A DNA stretch of 64,000 nt from Paludisphaera soli (lineage in GTDB: Bacteria; Planctomycetota; Planctomycetia; Isosphaerales; Isosphaeraceae): NCBI RefSeq assembly GCF_011064595.1, contig NZ_JAALJI010000030.1, positions 19,638 through 83,637 of the forward strand, read 5' to 3'. Shown here one piece after another: positions 18,166 through 27,757 of the stretch. Within the stretch, counting starts at the first letter, position 1, and the number at the start of each line of letters is the position of its first letter. The translations under genes and the position numbers were made by a program. The notes beneath the pieces are model-generated. The model was not told where the DNA came from. It saw nothing but the letters and a program-made list of their open reading frames with translations, and made no database searches.

Positions 18166-18984
18166 TCAGGGGCGGTCGGCCCCGGGGGCGGGCCCGCGCG
18201 AGCTTTCCACCCGCTTCAGCTCCCGGGAGAGGTCAGGCGTCAGGTCGGCCCGGTCGAAGTCCTGGGAATCGGGGAGTTTGATCTCCCAGTCGTGGACGAG
18301 GTCGTACCGCACGCGGCCCTCGGCGGGGCGGCAGTCGAGGACGTGGCCGCCGATCTTGCGGTCGTCGGAGAGGAAGTGCCAGTGGTAGCCGGGGACGGTC
18401 AGCCCGCGCACCCAGGCCGGGCTCCGGATGCCCAGGAGCGTGCCGGAAACGCCCTCGCGGCTCCAGACCGACTGGCTCTCGGCCACCGCGGCGAGCGGCC
18501 GGTAAGGCGGCTCCTGGCGGTGGACGCTGCGGAGCGTGGCCGAGTCCAGCCGGCCGTCGATCCGCACGGCGACGAACGCGTTGGCCTGCGGCAGGGCCCC
18601 GTCGAGCCGGGCCTCCAGCTCCGTGAGGCTGGAAACCCGAGGGCACGCGAACGCCCCGTCCTCGTCGAACGCCGTGACGACCGCGAACGGGGTGGTCGCT
18701 TCGGGCCCGACCTCGGCCACCACGCCGTCGCCCCGGACCTGGTACGCGCGACCGTCGAGGATGATCAGCTCGCCATCGAGGTGGTCGAGCGTCCCGAGCC
18801 CGAAGTCGCCCTCGCGCAGCATCGCACCGATCGTCGCCACGCCGTCGTAGCGGCCGATCATCAGGGCGTTGATGACCGAAACCTGGATGATCCGGTCGGG
18901 GGCGGGCTCGGTCGGCGAGGTCCTTGGCGAGCACGAGGCGAGGCCGAGGAGCATCGAAGCCAGGAAGAGCCTGTTGAGGAGCAT
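18166..18984 (-). CDS. budA: Exported alpha-acetolactate decarboxylase (lipoprotein)
   Basis: A 272-residue protein. Its N-terminus is hydrophobic and ends in LGLASC, a lipobox (Cys about 18). The rest is a complete acetolactate decarboxylase: LMIGRYDGVATIGAM, GDFGLGTLDHLDGELI and TPFAVVTAF. The metal-binding GYHWHFLSDDRKIGGHVLDC has the usual three His. The enzyme makes acetoin from acetolactate. A secreted, membrane-anchored form is unusual because the substrate forms in the cytoplasm. No acetolactate synthase gene is adjacent. Confidence 0.9.
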   Translation of the reverse strand: MLLNRLFLASMLLGLASCSPRTSPTEPAPDRIIQVSVINALMIGRYDGVATIGAMLREGDFGLGTLDHLDGELIILDGRAYQVRGDGVVAEVGPEATTPFAVVTAFDEDGAFACPRVSSLTELEARLDGALPQANAFVAVRIDGRLDSATLRSVHRQEPPYRPLAAVAESQSVWSREGVSGTLLGIRSPAWVRGLTVPGYHWHFLSDDRKIGGHVLDCRPAEGRVRYDLVHDWEIKLPDSQDFDRADLTPDLSRELKRVESSRGPAPGADRP

Positions 18985-19030
18985 GGGCGATTCCGTTGGA
19001 GGAGTGCGACCGGCGGCGGGGGCTGGACGC

Positions 19031-20344
19031 TCAGGCCGGGGCGGCGTTCGATTCGGTCTGGGGCGGCGCGGAGACCAGAACTCGGTCGATGCGGTTCTCG
19101 TCCATGTCGACGACCTCGAAAGCGACCCCTTCCCACTCGAAGCGGTCGCCCACGGTCGGGATCCGGCCGAGTTGCATGAGGATGAAGCCCGCGAGCGTGC
19201 CGTACTCCCCCTCGGGGAGCCGGGGGAGGTCGGGGAGGTCGGACACCTCGTGGATGGAGAGGGTGCCGTCCAGCAGCCAGGTTCCGTCCTCCCGACGCAC
19301 GGCGCGGGGGTCGAAATCCTCCTCGTCGGGCAGGTCGCCGACCAGCGCCTGGAGGATGTCGTTGAGCGTCAAGACCCCCTCGACGGCCCCGTACTCGTCG
19401 ACCACGATCGCCATCGGCGTCGCCGCCGACTTGAACTGCTCCAGGACTTTCAGGCCCGACGCCCCCTCGAAGACGAACAGGGGCGGCTTCATGAGGGCGC
19501 GGACGTCGGGGGGGCCTTCCTCGTACGACCGGCCGAGCAGGTCCTTGGCCTGCACGATCCCGACCACCCTGTCGAGCGACCCTTCGCCGACGGGGAAGCC
19601 CGAGTGGGTGCTCTCCAGGACCCGTCGGCGGACTTCCTCGTGCTCGCCTTCGGCGTCGATCCAGACGACGTCGGCCCGCTGGGTCATCAGCACCCGCGCG
19701 GGCTGGTCGTTGAGCCGGAAGACCCGGCGGACCATGTCGTGCTCGGCCGTCTCGATCGCCCCGGCTTCCGCCCCCTGGCGCACCAGGACCTGGATCTCCT
19801 CCTCGGTGACGGGCGAGCCCCCGGTCTCGTGCACGCCGAGGAGGCGGACGACGCGCTCCGTCGACCAGCTCAGCAGGCCGACCAGCGGGACCGCCGCGAT
19901 CGCGATCAGCCGGAGCGGGCCGGCCGCCCGCATCGCGATGGCCTCGGGACGGCTCAGGGCCAGCCGCTTCGGGGTCAGCTCGCCGAACACGAGCGTCAGG
20001 TAGGAGACGGCCGCGACGACCGCCGCCAGGCCGATCCCCTCGGCGTAGGGGACCAGGGCGGGCACGGTCGCGAGCGCCTCAGCGAGATGCTCGGCGAGGG
20101 TCGCGCCGCCGAAGACCCCGGCCAGCGTCCCCACCAGCGTGATCCCGACCTGCACCGTCGAGAGGAACCGGTTGGGGTCCTCGGCCAGCTCCAGCGCCAG
20201 CCTCGCCCGGGGGTCCCCCTCCTCCGCCCCGTGCTTCAGCAGGGCCTTCCGCGACGAGATGATCGCCAACTCCGCCATCGAGAAGAGGCCGTTCGCGAAG
20301 ATCAGGAGGAGGACGACGCCGACCTCGATGAGTATCGTGTTCAC
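19031..20344 (-). CDS. CNNM/CorC-type transporter with CBS pair
   Basis: A 437-residue protein. An N-terminal DUF21/CNNM membrane domain (NGLFSMAELAIISSRKA, then SYLTLVFGELTPKRLAL) has about four segments. A CBS-domain pair and a C-terminal CorC_HlyC domain (AGFILMQLGRIPTVGD) follow. This group includes Mg2+/Co2+ efflux and hemolysin-like proteins; the transported ion is uncertain. The GTG at 20344 is chosen: GAGG lies six bases upstream, and the protein then starts just before the first membrane segment. An ATG at 20398 lacks a ribosome-binding site. Confidence 0.83.
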   Translation of the reverse strand: MNTILIEVGVVLLLIFANGLFSMAELAIISSRKALLKHGAEEGDPRARLALELAEDPNRFLSTVQVGITLVGTLAGVFGGATLAEHLAEALATVPALVPYAEGIGLAAVVAAVSYLTLVFGELTPKRLALSRPEAIAMRAAGPLRLIAIAAVPLVGLLSWSTERVVRLLGVHETGGSPVTEEEIQVLVRQGAEAGAIETAEHDMVRRVFRLNDQPARVLMTQRADVVWIDAEGEHEEVRRRVLESTHSGFPVGEGSLDRVVGIVQAKDLLGRSYEEGPPDVRALMKPPLFVFEGASGLKVLEQFKSAATPMAIVVDEYGAVEGVLTLNDILQALVGDLPDEEDFDPRAVRREDGTWLLDGTLSIHEVSDLPDLPRLPEGEYGTLAGFILMQLGRIPTVGDRFEWEGVAFEVVDMDENRIDRVLVSAPPQTESNAAPA

Positions 20345-20609
20345 CAACCGCCTCAGGCCGAGGTGCGAGCTTCCGACGGACGCGACCGCGTCAAGCATAC
20401 GATAGGAGGCCACGCGGATCGAGCGGTCCGGCGACCATTCACGGCTGCATGACGTCCGGGGGTGGACTCGCGAAGAAATCTCGCCGGGATGTCGATCTCG
20501 GGCCGGGACGTTCGACGAAGAGGTGGGACCGATGAGGCGGAGGCCGGAGTTTGGCCTCGAGCTCGCGGTCGGGATGAACGTGGTCTCGCTTGGATGAAGG
20601 GAGCCGTCG

Positions 20610-21047
20610 ATGCGTTTCATGGTGATGGTGCGGGCGACGAAGGAATCCGAGTCCGAGGGGTCGCCGGTGGCCGACCAGAAGCTCTTTCAGGACATGGCGA
20701 ATTTCAACGAGGAGCTGGTGAAGGCCGGCGTGATGCTCGCCGGCGAGGGGCTCCACCCCAGCTCCAAGGGCGCGCGGGTGCGGTTCGCCCCGGACGGCTC
20801 GCGCACGGTGATCGACGGCCCGTTCGCCGAGACCAAGGAGCTGATCGCCGGCTTCTGGCTCTGGCAGGTCAGGTCGCTGGAAGAGTGTCTCGAATGGGTC
20901 AAGCGGTGCCCCGCCCCGTTCGCGACCGAGTGCGAGATCGAGGTCCGCCGCGTCTACGAGACCGAGGACTTCGGCGAGATGATGAGCCCCGAGCTGATCG
21001 CCCAGGAGGAGCGGCTCCGCGAGCAGGTCGCCCGGCTCGCGAAGTGA
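20610..21047 (+). CDS. YCII-related (DGPF) protein, partner of ECF42 sigma
   Basis: A 145-residue protein with the DGPF motif in VIDGPFAETKELIAGFW, characteristic of the YCII/DGPF family. Such genes almost always sit next to ECF42-type sigma factors, as here. The role may be enzymatic or sensory and remains undefined in the family. The ATG at 20610 lies 50 bases before the sigma factor gene, so the two probably form one transcript. Confidence 0.88.
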   Translation: MRFMVMVRATKESESEGSPVADQKLFQDMANFNEELVKAGVMLAGEGLHPSSKGARVRFAPDGSRTVIDGPFAETKELIAGFWLWQVRSLEECLEWVKRCPAPFATECEIEVRRVYETEDFGEMMSPELIAQEERLREQVARLAK

Positions 21048-21096
21048 CCCGGGCCCGGCTTGCCCCGGGCCGGAGGAATTGGTCTGATCGGACGTC

Positions 21097-22380
21097 ATGA
21101 CGACCGATCCGATCCATCGCACGATCGAGGCGGTCTGGCGGATCGAGTCGGCGAAGGTCGTCGCCGTGCTCGCCCGCCGGACCCGCGACCTCGGGCTGGC
21201 CGAGGACCTCGCGCACGACGCGCTCGTCGCCGCGCTAGAGCAGTGGCCGAGTTCGGGCGTCCCGCAGCGACCGGGCGCCTGGCTGCTGGCCGCCGCCCGG
21301 CGACGCGCGATCGACGCCCACCGCCGCGACCGGGCGTTCGACCGCAGGCGCGAGGAGATCGCCGCCCGCTTCGAGGCCGAGCCCGCGCCGGACCTGGACG
21401 CCGCGCTCGACGACGAGGTGGGCGACGACCTCCTGCGGCTGATCTTCACCGCCTGCCATCCCGTCCTCTCGGCCGAAGCCCGCTGCGCGCTGACGCTCCG
21501 GCTCCTGGGCGGCCTGACCACCGACGAGATCGCCCGGGCGTTCCTCGTCGCCGAGTCGACGGTCGCCCAGCGCATCGTCCGGGCCAAGCGGACGCTGGTC
21601 GACAAGCAGGTCCCCTTCGAGGTCCCTCGCGGCGCCGAGCTGATGGCCCGGCTCGCGACCGTCCTGGAGGTCGTCTACCTGATCTTCAACGAAGGCTACG
21701 CCGCGACCGCCGGCGACGACTGGATGCGGCCCTCGCTCTGCGAGGAGGCCCTTCGCCTGGGCCGGATCCTCGCCGAACTCGCCCCCGCCGAGCCCGAGGT
21801 CCACGGCCTCGTCGCTCTCATGGAGATCCAGGCCTCGCGCTCGCGGGCCCGCGTCGGCCCGTCGGGCGAGCCCGTGCTGCTGCTGGAGCAGGATCGGGCG
21901 AGGTGGGACCAGCTCCTGATCCGCCGGGGGCTCGCCGCGCTGGCCCGCGCCGAAGGGCTCGGCGAGGCACCGGGCCCCTACGTCCTCCAGGCCGCGATCG
22001 CCGCCTGCCACGCCCGCGCCCGGACCGCCGCCGAGACCGACTGGCGACGGATCGCCGCCCTTTATGCCGAACTCGCCCGGGGGGTCCCGTCCGCCGTCGT
22101 CGAGCTGAACCGGGCGATGGCCGTCTCGATGGCCACCGGCCCCGCCGACGGCCTCGCCGTGATCGACCGCCTCGCCGACGACCCCTCGCTTCGCGATTAT
22201 CCCTACTACTTCAGCGCCCGCGGCGACCTGCTCGCCAGGCTCGGCCGGCCCGCCGAGGCCGCCCCCGCCTTCGCTCGCGCCGCCGAGCTGACCCGCAACG
22301 CCCGCGAACGCGCCTGGCTCCTCGCCCGAGCCCGCGAGTGCGCCGGCGACCCCGCGGCGGCCGGGACGTCGGAAGGATGA
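21097..22380 (+). CDS. ECF42-type RNA polymerase sigma factor
   Basis: A 427-residue protein. Sigma region 2 (about 8-75: DLGLAEDLAHDALVAALEQW) and region 4 (about 120-170: LGGLTTDEIARAFLVAESTVAQRIVRAKRTL) come first. A long C-terminal helical region follows, with LIFNEGYAATAGDDW and TPR-like repeats near the end. This extended architecture, with a YCII gene upstream, defines the ECF42 group, whose C-terminal extension regulates the sigma domain in place of an anti-sigma factor. No anti-sigma gene is nearby. Confidence 0.9.
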   Translation: MTTDPIHRTIEAVWRIESAKVVAVLARRTRDLGLAEDLAHDALVAALEQWPSSGVPQRPGAWLLAAARRRAIDAHRRDRAFDRRREEIAARFEAEPAPDLDAALDDEVGDDLLRLIFTACHPVLSAEARCALTLRLLGGLTTDEIARAFLVAESTVAQRIVRAKRTLVDKQVPFEVPRGAELMARLATVLEVVYLIFNEGYAATAGDDWMRPSLCEEALRLGRILAELAPAEPEVHGLVALMEIQASRSRARVGPSGEPVLLLEQDRARWDQLLIRRGLAALARAEGLGEAPGPYVLQAAIAACHARARTAAETDWRRIAALYAELARGVPSAVVELNRAMAVSMATGPADGLAVIDRLADDPSLRDYPYYFSARGDLLARLGRPAEAAPAFARAAELTRNARERAWLLARARECAGDPAAAGTSEG

Positions 22381-22402
22381 CCCGCGGGAAGCGCGGCGGA
22401 GG

Positions 22403-23758
22403 TCATTCGACGAGTCCCGATTCGTCCGGTCGGGGCGCGGGCCGATTGCGACGGTCGGCTCCGGGACGGCCGCCGAACTGGACGTTGAACCCGGCGACGA
22501 TCGAGTCGTACTGGGAGTCGATCTTGGCGGTCGCGAGGGCCTCTTCCCGGATGCCGCCCTCGATCGAGTTGCGGAAGCCGTGGACCCAGGCCAGGGACAT
22601 GGTGACGTCGTCCGTCAGGCGGAAGGAGCCGCCCAGCGACAGGGTGTTCGTGATGATGCCCGGGAGCTGGACGTTGAACAGGGTCGCGGTGTCCGGGATC
22701 GGGTTTGTGTTGTAGAGGTAGCCTCCTCGGACGGTCGTCCTTTCCGTAAGCGCGTACTGGCCGCCGACGGCGACCGCGAAGGCCCCCCGCCAGCCGAGGC
22801 CGCCGTCTTGCACCGACTCGCCGAAGAGGGCGGCGTTGGCGTAGTCGACGTATCTCAGGTCGACGTCGATCAGGGCCCGGTCGAAGCCCTTGTAGGCGAC
22901 GCCCCAGGAATAGATGGCCGGGATCTGGGCCTGGATCCCGATCCGACGCGCGGAGAGGTCGGGCGTCGCAGCGTTGAACCCCCAGCGCTCCTGCCAGATC
23001 GGGCTCTTGTACGAGAAGCCGAGGTTCCAGTCCTCGCTCATCTCATACAGCAGCCCGAGCTGGAAGCCCCCGCCCCAGAAAGCCCGGGCGTTCGTCCCGG
23101 TCGGGTAGGTGTTGAGCCCGAGATCGTCTCGAGGCCCCGGCGCGAAGAAGGCGGGGGAGAAGCCCAGGGCCATGTTGCTGATCACCGGTCCGCCGCCGAC
23201 CGAGAGGCGATCGGTCAGCCGCACCGAGGCCGACGGATTGATGGTGAGCATCGAGGCGTTGGCCCAGATCGGCCCGAAGCCGAACGATCGGGGCGGTCGT
23301 CGCGAGGCCAGCAGCGGGGTCGTCTCGCTCCCCGCGAAGTTCACGTTGCCGCCGACGTAGCCGAAAATGCCCAGCCCGAAGGTCCAGTGCGAGTCGTCGC
23401 TGAGCCGGAAGGCCACGCCGGTCGCCAGGTTCGGCACCACGCCGCTGTCGCTCCGGGAGACGCCATAGCGGCCCTCGCGCGGAAGCACCCCGTTGATCGC
23501 CCCCGCGGGAAGGCTGGTCGTCAGATGGGTGCTGGGGATGATAAGTTCCGAACCGAGCAGGAACTCGGGCCGGTCCAGGCCGCTGAGGTTGGCCGGGTTC
23601 CAGTAGGTGGAGCCGAAATCGACCGGCGCGGCGGTCGAGGCGCCGGCCATCGCCCGGTTGATCGGGCCCGCTCCGGGGCTGATCAGCCCCTGCGCCGAGG
23701 CCGAGGACGTCACCCCGACGAGGGCGAGCAGGACGAACGTCGGACGCCGGCTCTTCAT
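22403..23758 (-). CDS. FadL/OmpP1-type outer membrane protein
   Basis: A 451-residue protein with a signal peptide cleaved near SASAQG. The NRAMAGASTAAP and DFGSTYWNPANLSGL segments are typical of FadL/OmpP1 hydrophobic-substrate porins. The rest has alternating aromatic and polar residues as in beta-barrels. It would admit long-chain fatty acids or other hydrophobic compounds across an outer membrane. The C-terminal residues (RPGADRRNRPAP) extend past the last strand, and no terminal Phe is present. It is divergent from the arylsulfatase. Confidence 0.85.
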   Translation of the reverse strand: MKSRRPTFVLLALVGVTSSASAQGLISPGAGPINRAMAGASTAAPVDFGSTYWNPANLSGLDRPEFLLGSELIIPSTHLTTSLPAGAINGVLPREGRYGVSRSDSGVVPNLATGVAFRLSDDSHWTFGLGIFGYVGGNVNFAGSETTPLLASRRPPRSFGFGPIWANASMLTINPSASVRLTDRLSVGGGPVISNMALGFSPAFFAPGPRDDLGLNTYPTGTNARAFWGGGFQLGLLYEMSEDWNLGFSYKSPIWQERWGFNAATPDLSARRIGIQAQIPAIYSWGVAYKGFDRALIDVDLRYVDYANAALFGESVQDGGLGWRGAFAVAVGGQYALTERTTVRGGYLYNTNPIPDTATLFNVQLPGIITNTLSLGGSFRLTDDVTMSLAWVHGFRNSIEGGIREEALATAKIDSQYDSIVAGFNVQFGGRPGADRRNRPAPRPDESGLVE

Positions 23759-23934
23759 GGGCTCGCTCCTAATCCTGTCGGCCGGAAAATCGACGCAATC
23801 GTTTCAGACCGATTGATATTCGGCGGGCCGAGCCTGCTACATTAAAGAAATGGCACCGAGGTTCCGAAAGCCAAGCGACGCTTCCGGCACTCGCGCGGCC
23901 CCTCGTCACCCATCTTCCATGTCCGGAGCCCTTC

Positions 23935-26373
23935 ATGATTCCCCCGCGAGACAGGCGACGCAGCCTTCCCGCGACGGCCCTTGCGGCCCTCGCCGTTCTG
24001 ACCTTCGGCGGCCTCCTGGCGCTCCGCGCGGCGGGCCCGCCCGACGCGCCTCGATCGGCGAAGGCCGAGGCGGCCGACGACATCCCTCGCCCCGATCCGG
24101 CCTTTCAGGGGGTCGCGAGGCGAACCCTCGACGGCTCCAAACCGGCTTTTCCGGTGCCCTCCGGCGCGGCCGCGAAGGCGCCGAACGTGCTGCTGGTCCT
24201 GGTGGACGACGCGGGTTTCGGGAACCCGTCGACGTTCGGCGGGCCTTGTCAGACGCCGACGCTCTCGAAGCTGGCGGCCGAGGGCCTGCGATACAACCGC
24301 TTCCACGTCGCGGCCCTCTGCTCTCCGACCCGGGCCGCCCTGATCTCGGGGCGGAACCACCACGCCGTCGGCTTCGGGAACATCGCGGAGTTCGCCGGCG
24401 GCTGGCCGGGTTACAACGCGACCTGGCCGAAGAACGCCGCCAGCCTCGCCCGGATCCTCCAGGGCAACGGCTACTCGACCGCCGCCTTCGGCAAGTGGCA
24501 CCTGACCCCCGACGATCAGCAGGGCGCCGCCGGCCCCTTCGACCGCTGGCCTTGCGGGCTCGGGTTCGACCACTTCTACGGGTTCCTCGGCGGCGCGGTG
24601 GGGCAGTACGACCCGCTGCTGGCCTTGGACAACACCATCGTCGGCGTCCCCACCGGCAAGGACTACTACCTGCCGGACGACCTCACCGACCGCACGATCC
24701 GCTGGATCCACGACCAGAAGGCCCAGGCCCCGGACAAGCCGTTCTTCGTCTACTATTCCACCGGGGCCACACACTCGCCGCACCACGTCCCCAAGCCCTG
24801 GGCCGACCGGTACAAGGGCCGGTTCGACCAGGGCTGGGACAAGCTCCGCGAGGAGACCTTCGCGCGCCAGAAGGCCCTCGGCGTCGTCCCGGCCGACGCC
24901 GTGTTGACCCCTCGCGACCCCGCCTTCCCGGCCTGGGAGAGCCTCAGCCCCGCCGAGAAGGCCTTCTACGCCCGCCAGATGGAAGTCTACGCCGGCTTCC
25001 AGGAGAACACGGACAACCAGATCGGCCGCGTGGTCGAGGCCCTGGAGGCGATTGGCGAGCGCGAGAACACCTTGATCATCGCCATCTGGGGCGATAACGG
25101 CGCGAGCATGGAAGGGACGGAGACCGGCACCTTCAACGAGATCACCACCATCACCGGCATCCCGATCTCGGCCGAGGCCCAACGGAAGCTGATCGAGGAG
25201 TACGGCGGGATGGACGCCTGGGGCGGGCCCGTCATGCAGCCGCACTATTCGTGCGCCTGGGCCTGGGCCGGCAACGCGCCGTTCCGATGGGGCAAGCAGG
25301 TCGCGTCGCACCTCGGCGGCACCCGAGATCCGATGGTCGTCTCCTGGCCCGCGGGCATCAAGGCCAGGGGGGGCCTCCGCGAGCAGTTCACGCACGTCAT
25401 CGACGTCGCGCCGACCATCCTCGAGGCCGCGGGCGTCGCGCCGCCGGAGATCGTGGACGGCATCCCCCAGGCGCCGCTCCACGGGACGAGCTTCGCCTAC
25501 ACGTTCGACGACGCCGCCGCGCCCGAGCGCCACACCCGGCAGTACTTCGAGATCTTCGGCAATCGGGCCATCTATCAGGACGGCTGGCTGGCCTGCGCCC
25601 GGCTCGACCGCATCCCCTGGAAGCTCGACGCCGAGGCCCTGGGGAAGTTCGCCCCGGGCAAGTGGGATCCCGACGCGGACGCCTGGGAGCTCTACGACAC
25701 GAGGGCGGACTTCACCCAGTCCCGCGACCTCGCCGCCGAGCGCCCGGAGAAGCTGGCGGAGATGAAGGCCCTCTTCTGGACGGAGGCCGAGAAATACCAG
25801 GTGCCCCCCCTGCTCGCGGGGTTCGCGAAGTTCTACGGCCTCAATCCGCCCCAGGCGGAACGCCGCCGCTTCACGTATTATCCGGGCGCCGAGAACATCG
25901 GAGCCGGCATGATCCCGCCGATCTACAACCGCTCCTTCACGATCACCGCCGAGCTGGACGTCCCCGAAGGCGGCGCGGAAGGCGTGCTCGTCGCCAACTC
26001 CGACGTCATGGGCGGCTTCTCGATCTACGTCCAGGACCGCCGGCTCCGCTACACCTACAGCTTCCTGGGCGTGAAGGTCGACACCCTGACGGCGGGCGAG
26101 GACCTGCCGGCCGGCAAGCTCCAGGTGCGCTACGAGTTCCTCGCCGACAAGCCGGGCCGGCCGGCCACCGGGGGGCGGTCGCGGCTCCTGATCGCCGACA
26201 GGGTGGTCGCCGAGGGCCGACTGGAGCAGACCGTGCCCATACGTTTCACGACGTACGCCGGGATGGACGTCGGCAAGGACAACGGCGAGCCGGTCTCGCC
26301 CACCTACGCGGCCGATTCGCCCTTCGCCTTCACCGGCAAGATCGGAAGGATCGATTTCGAGATCATGCCGTGA
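23935..26373 (+). CDS. Exported arylsulfatase, Cys-type
   Basis: An 812-residue protein. A hydrophobic N-terminal segment (residues 10-32) suggests export. The catalytic motif LCSPTRAALISGRN contains C-x-P-x-R, where the Cys becomes formylglycine. VLLVLVDDAGFGNPS carries the first metal Asp pair, FGKWH the conserved Lys/His, and IAIWGDNGASMEG further metal ligands. The C-terminal roughly 200 residues form a beta-rich domain seen in the large arylsulfatase subgroup. The sulfated substrate is unknown. No sulfatase-maturating enzyme gene lies in the window. Confidence 0.92.
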   Translation: MIPPRDRRRSLPATALAALAVLTFGGLLALRAAGPPDAPRSAKAEAADDIPRPDPAFQGVARRTLDGSKPAFPVPSGAAAKAPNVLLVLVDDAGFGNPSTFGGPCQTPTLSKLAAEGLRYNRFHVAALCSPTRAALISGRNHHAVGFGNIAEFAGGWPGYNATWPKNAASLARILQGNGYSTAAFGKWHLTPDDQQGAAGPFDRWPCGLGFDHFYGFLGGAVGQYDPLLALDNTIVGVPTGKDYYLPDDLTDRTIRWIHDQKAQAPDKPFFVYYSTGATHSPHHVPKPWADRYKGRFDQGWDKLREETFARQKALGVVPADAVLTPRDPAFPAWESLSPAEKAFYARQMEVYAGFQENTDNQIGRVVEALEAIGERENTLIIAIWGDNGASMEGTETGTFNEITTITGIPISAEAQRKLIEEYGGMDAWGGPVMQPHYSCAWAWAGNAPFRWGKQVASHLGGTRDPMVVSWPAGIKARGGLREQFTHVIDVAPTILEAAGVAPPEIVDGIPQAPLHGTSFAYTFDDAAAPERHTRQYFEIFGNRAIYQDGWLACARLDRIPWKLDAEALGKFAPGKWDPDADAWELYDTRADFTQSRDLAAERPEKLAEMKALFWTEAEKYQVPPLLAGFAKFYGLNPPQAERRRFTYYPGAENIGAGMIPPIYNRSFTITAELDVPEGGAEGVLVANSDVMGGFSIYVQDRRLRYTYSFLGVKVDTLTAGEDLPAGKLQVRYEFLADKPGRPATGGRSRLLIADRVVAEGRLEQTVPIRFTTYAGMDVGKDNGEPVSPTYAADSPFAFTGKIGRIDFEIMP

Positions 26374-26547
26374 CGCCGCTCCGGCCGGAAGCCTCGCTCG
26401 TCGGCGAGGCGAGTTCGAATGAAGGGACCTGGCCGCGGATGACGCGTCTCTAGTCGTGCGGCGTCTCCCCCTTCGGACGGGGGGGACCCGCCGACCGTCG
26501 CGTCGTCGCGCCGGGCCGCCATTCGAACCCCGGTTCAGGACTCCGCA

Positions 26548-27666
26548 ATGACCGAGACGGACACGCTCTTCCGGCCGCTGACGATCGGCGAGATCGAGGC
26601 CCCCAACCGGATCTTCATGGCCCCCCTGACGCGGGCTCGGGCGACGAACCGCGTGCCCAACTCGCTGATGGTCGAGTACTACCGCCAGCGCGCGTCGGCC
26701 GGCCTGATCATCACGGAGGCCACGGCGATCAGCGAGGAAGGCTACGGCTGGCTCGGCGCGCCGGGAGCCTACGACGACGACCAGATGGAGGGCTGGAAGC
26801 ACGTGACCGGGGCCGTGCACGACGCCGGCGGCCGGATCTTCCTGCAGCTCTGGCACATGGGCCGGGTCTCGCATCCCGACTTCCTGCGCGGCGGGCTCCC
26901 CGTCGCCCCCAGCCCGATCGCGGCCGAGGGCCACGCCCACACGCCGACCGGCAACAAGCCCTACGTCGTCCCCCGCGAGCTGACCGTCGCCGACGTCGCC
27001 CGGATCGTGGACGACTACGCGGCGGCGGCCCGGAGGGCGCGCGAGGCCGGATTCGACGGCGTCGAGGTCCACGGCGCGAACGGCTACCTCATCGACCAGT
27101 TCCTGCGTGACTCCTCGAACGTCCGGACCGACGCCTACGGCGGCTCGGTCGAGAATCGCTCGCGGTTTCTCGTGGAAGTCGTCGACGCCGTGACCGCCGC
27201 GTGGTCCGCCGGCCGGACGGGCGTCCGGCTGAGCCCGACCATGAACGAGAAGGCCATGAGCGATCGCGACCCGATCGGCCTGTTCACGCACGTCGCCCGC
27301 GCGTTGAACCGGTTCGGCCTGGCCTACCTCCACACCGCCGAGGCGATCGGCCCCGGCCGCCTGTTCAACCCGGACGCCCCGCGCGTCACGCCGCACATCC
27401 GCGAGGCTTTCGACGGCGTGCTCGTGACCAACGGCGGCTACGGCAAGGCCGAGGCGGAGAAGGCAGTCCGCGACGGCGAGGCCGACGCCATCGCCTTCGG
27501 CCAGAAGTTCCTCGCCAACCCCGACCTCCCCGCCCGCCTCCGCCTCGACGCCGCCCTCAATCCCGGCGACCCGAAGACCTACTACACGCACGGGCCCGAG
27601 GGCTACATCGACTACCCGACCCTGGGAGCGGCGACCGCGCCGACGCTCCGCGAGGCCGCCGGCTGA
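26548..27666 (+). CDS. nemA: Old yellow enzyme, N-ethylmaleimide reductase type
   Basis: A 372-residue FMN ene-reductase: APNRIFMAPLTRARA at the N-terminus, QLWHMGRVSHP, the substrate-binding HGANGYLIDQFLRD, and C-terminal NGGYGKAEAEKAV and FGQKFLANPDLPARL. It reduces activated alkenes or nitro-compounds with NAD(P)H. Length and motifs match NemA/OYE. It follows the sulfatase by 174 bases and is followed by a strong hairpin at 27701. Confidence 0.9.
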   Translation: MTETDTLFRPLTIGEIEAPNRIFMAPLTRARATNRVPNSLMVEYYRQRASAGLIITEATAISEEGYGWLGAPGAYDDDQMEGWKHVTGAVHDAGGRIFLQLWHMGRVSHPDFLRGGLPVAPSPIAAEGHAHTPTGNKPYVVPRELTVADVARIVDDYAAAARRAREAGFDGVEVHGANGYLIDQFLRDSSNVRTDAYGGSVENRSRFLVEVVDAVTAAWSAGRTGVRLSPTMNEKAMSDRDPIGLFTHVARALNRFGLAYLHTAEAIGPGRLFNPDAPRVTPHIREAFDGVLVTNGGYGKAEAEKAVRDGEADAIAFGQKFLANPDLPARLRLDAALNPGDPKTYYTHGPEGYIDYPTLGAATAPTLREAAG

Positions 27667-27700
27667 ACCGATCGCTGGGGGACTTTGCCGGGAACGAGGA

Positions 27701-27732
27701 CGGGCCTTCCCCCGCCGTCGAGGGAAGGCCCG
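27701..27732. terminator. Bidirectional hairpin terminator
   Basis: A perfect 11-bp stem (CGGGCCTTCCC at 27701-27711, GGGAAGGCCCG at 27722-27732) has a 10-base loop. It lies between the stop codons of nemA (+) and the glycosidase-like gene (-), as expected for a shared terminator. No T-run is visible. Confidence 0.7.
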
Positions 27733-27757
27733 AGACGTCGCGAGGCTCAGGGCCGGA

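Noticed and set aside
20345..20620. Longer start for the CNNM/CorC protein
   Set aside because: The ATG at 20398 lacks a ribosome-binding site, and the region further upstream overlaps the promoter region of the YCII gene; the GTG at 20344 fits the family start.
23842..27591. Minus-strand open frame of about 1250 codons opposite the sulfatase and nemA
   Set aside because: It is antisense to two well-supported genes, contains no domain features and follows the GC-driven third-codon pattern of the true genes.
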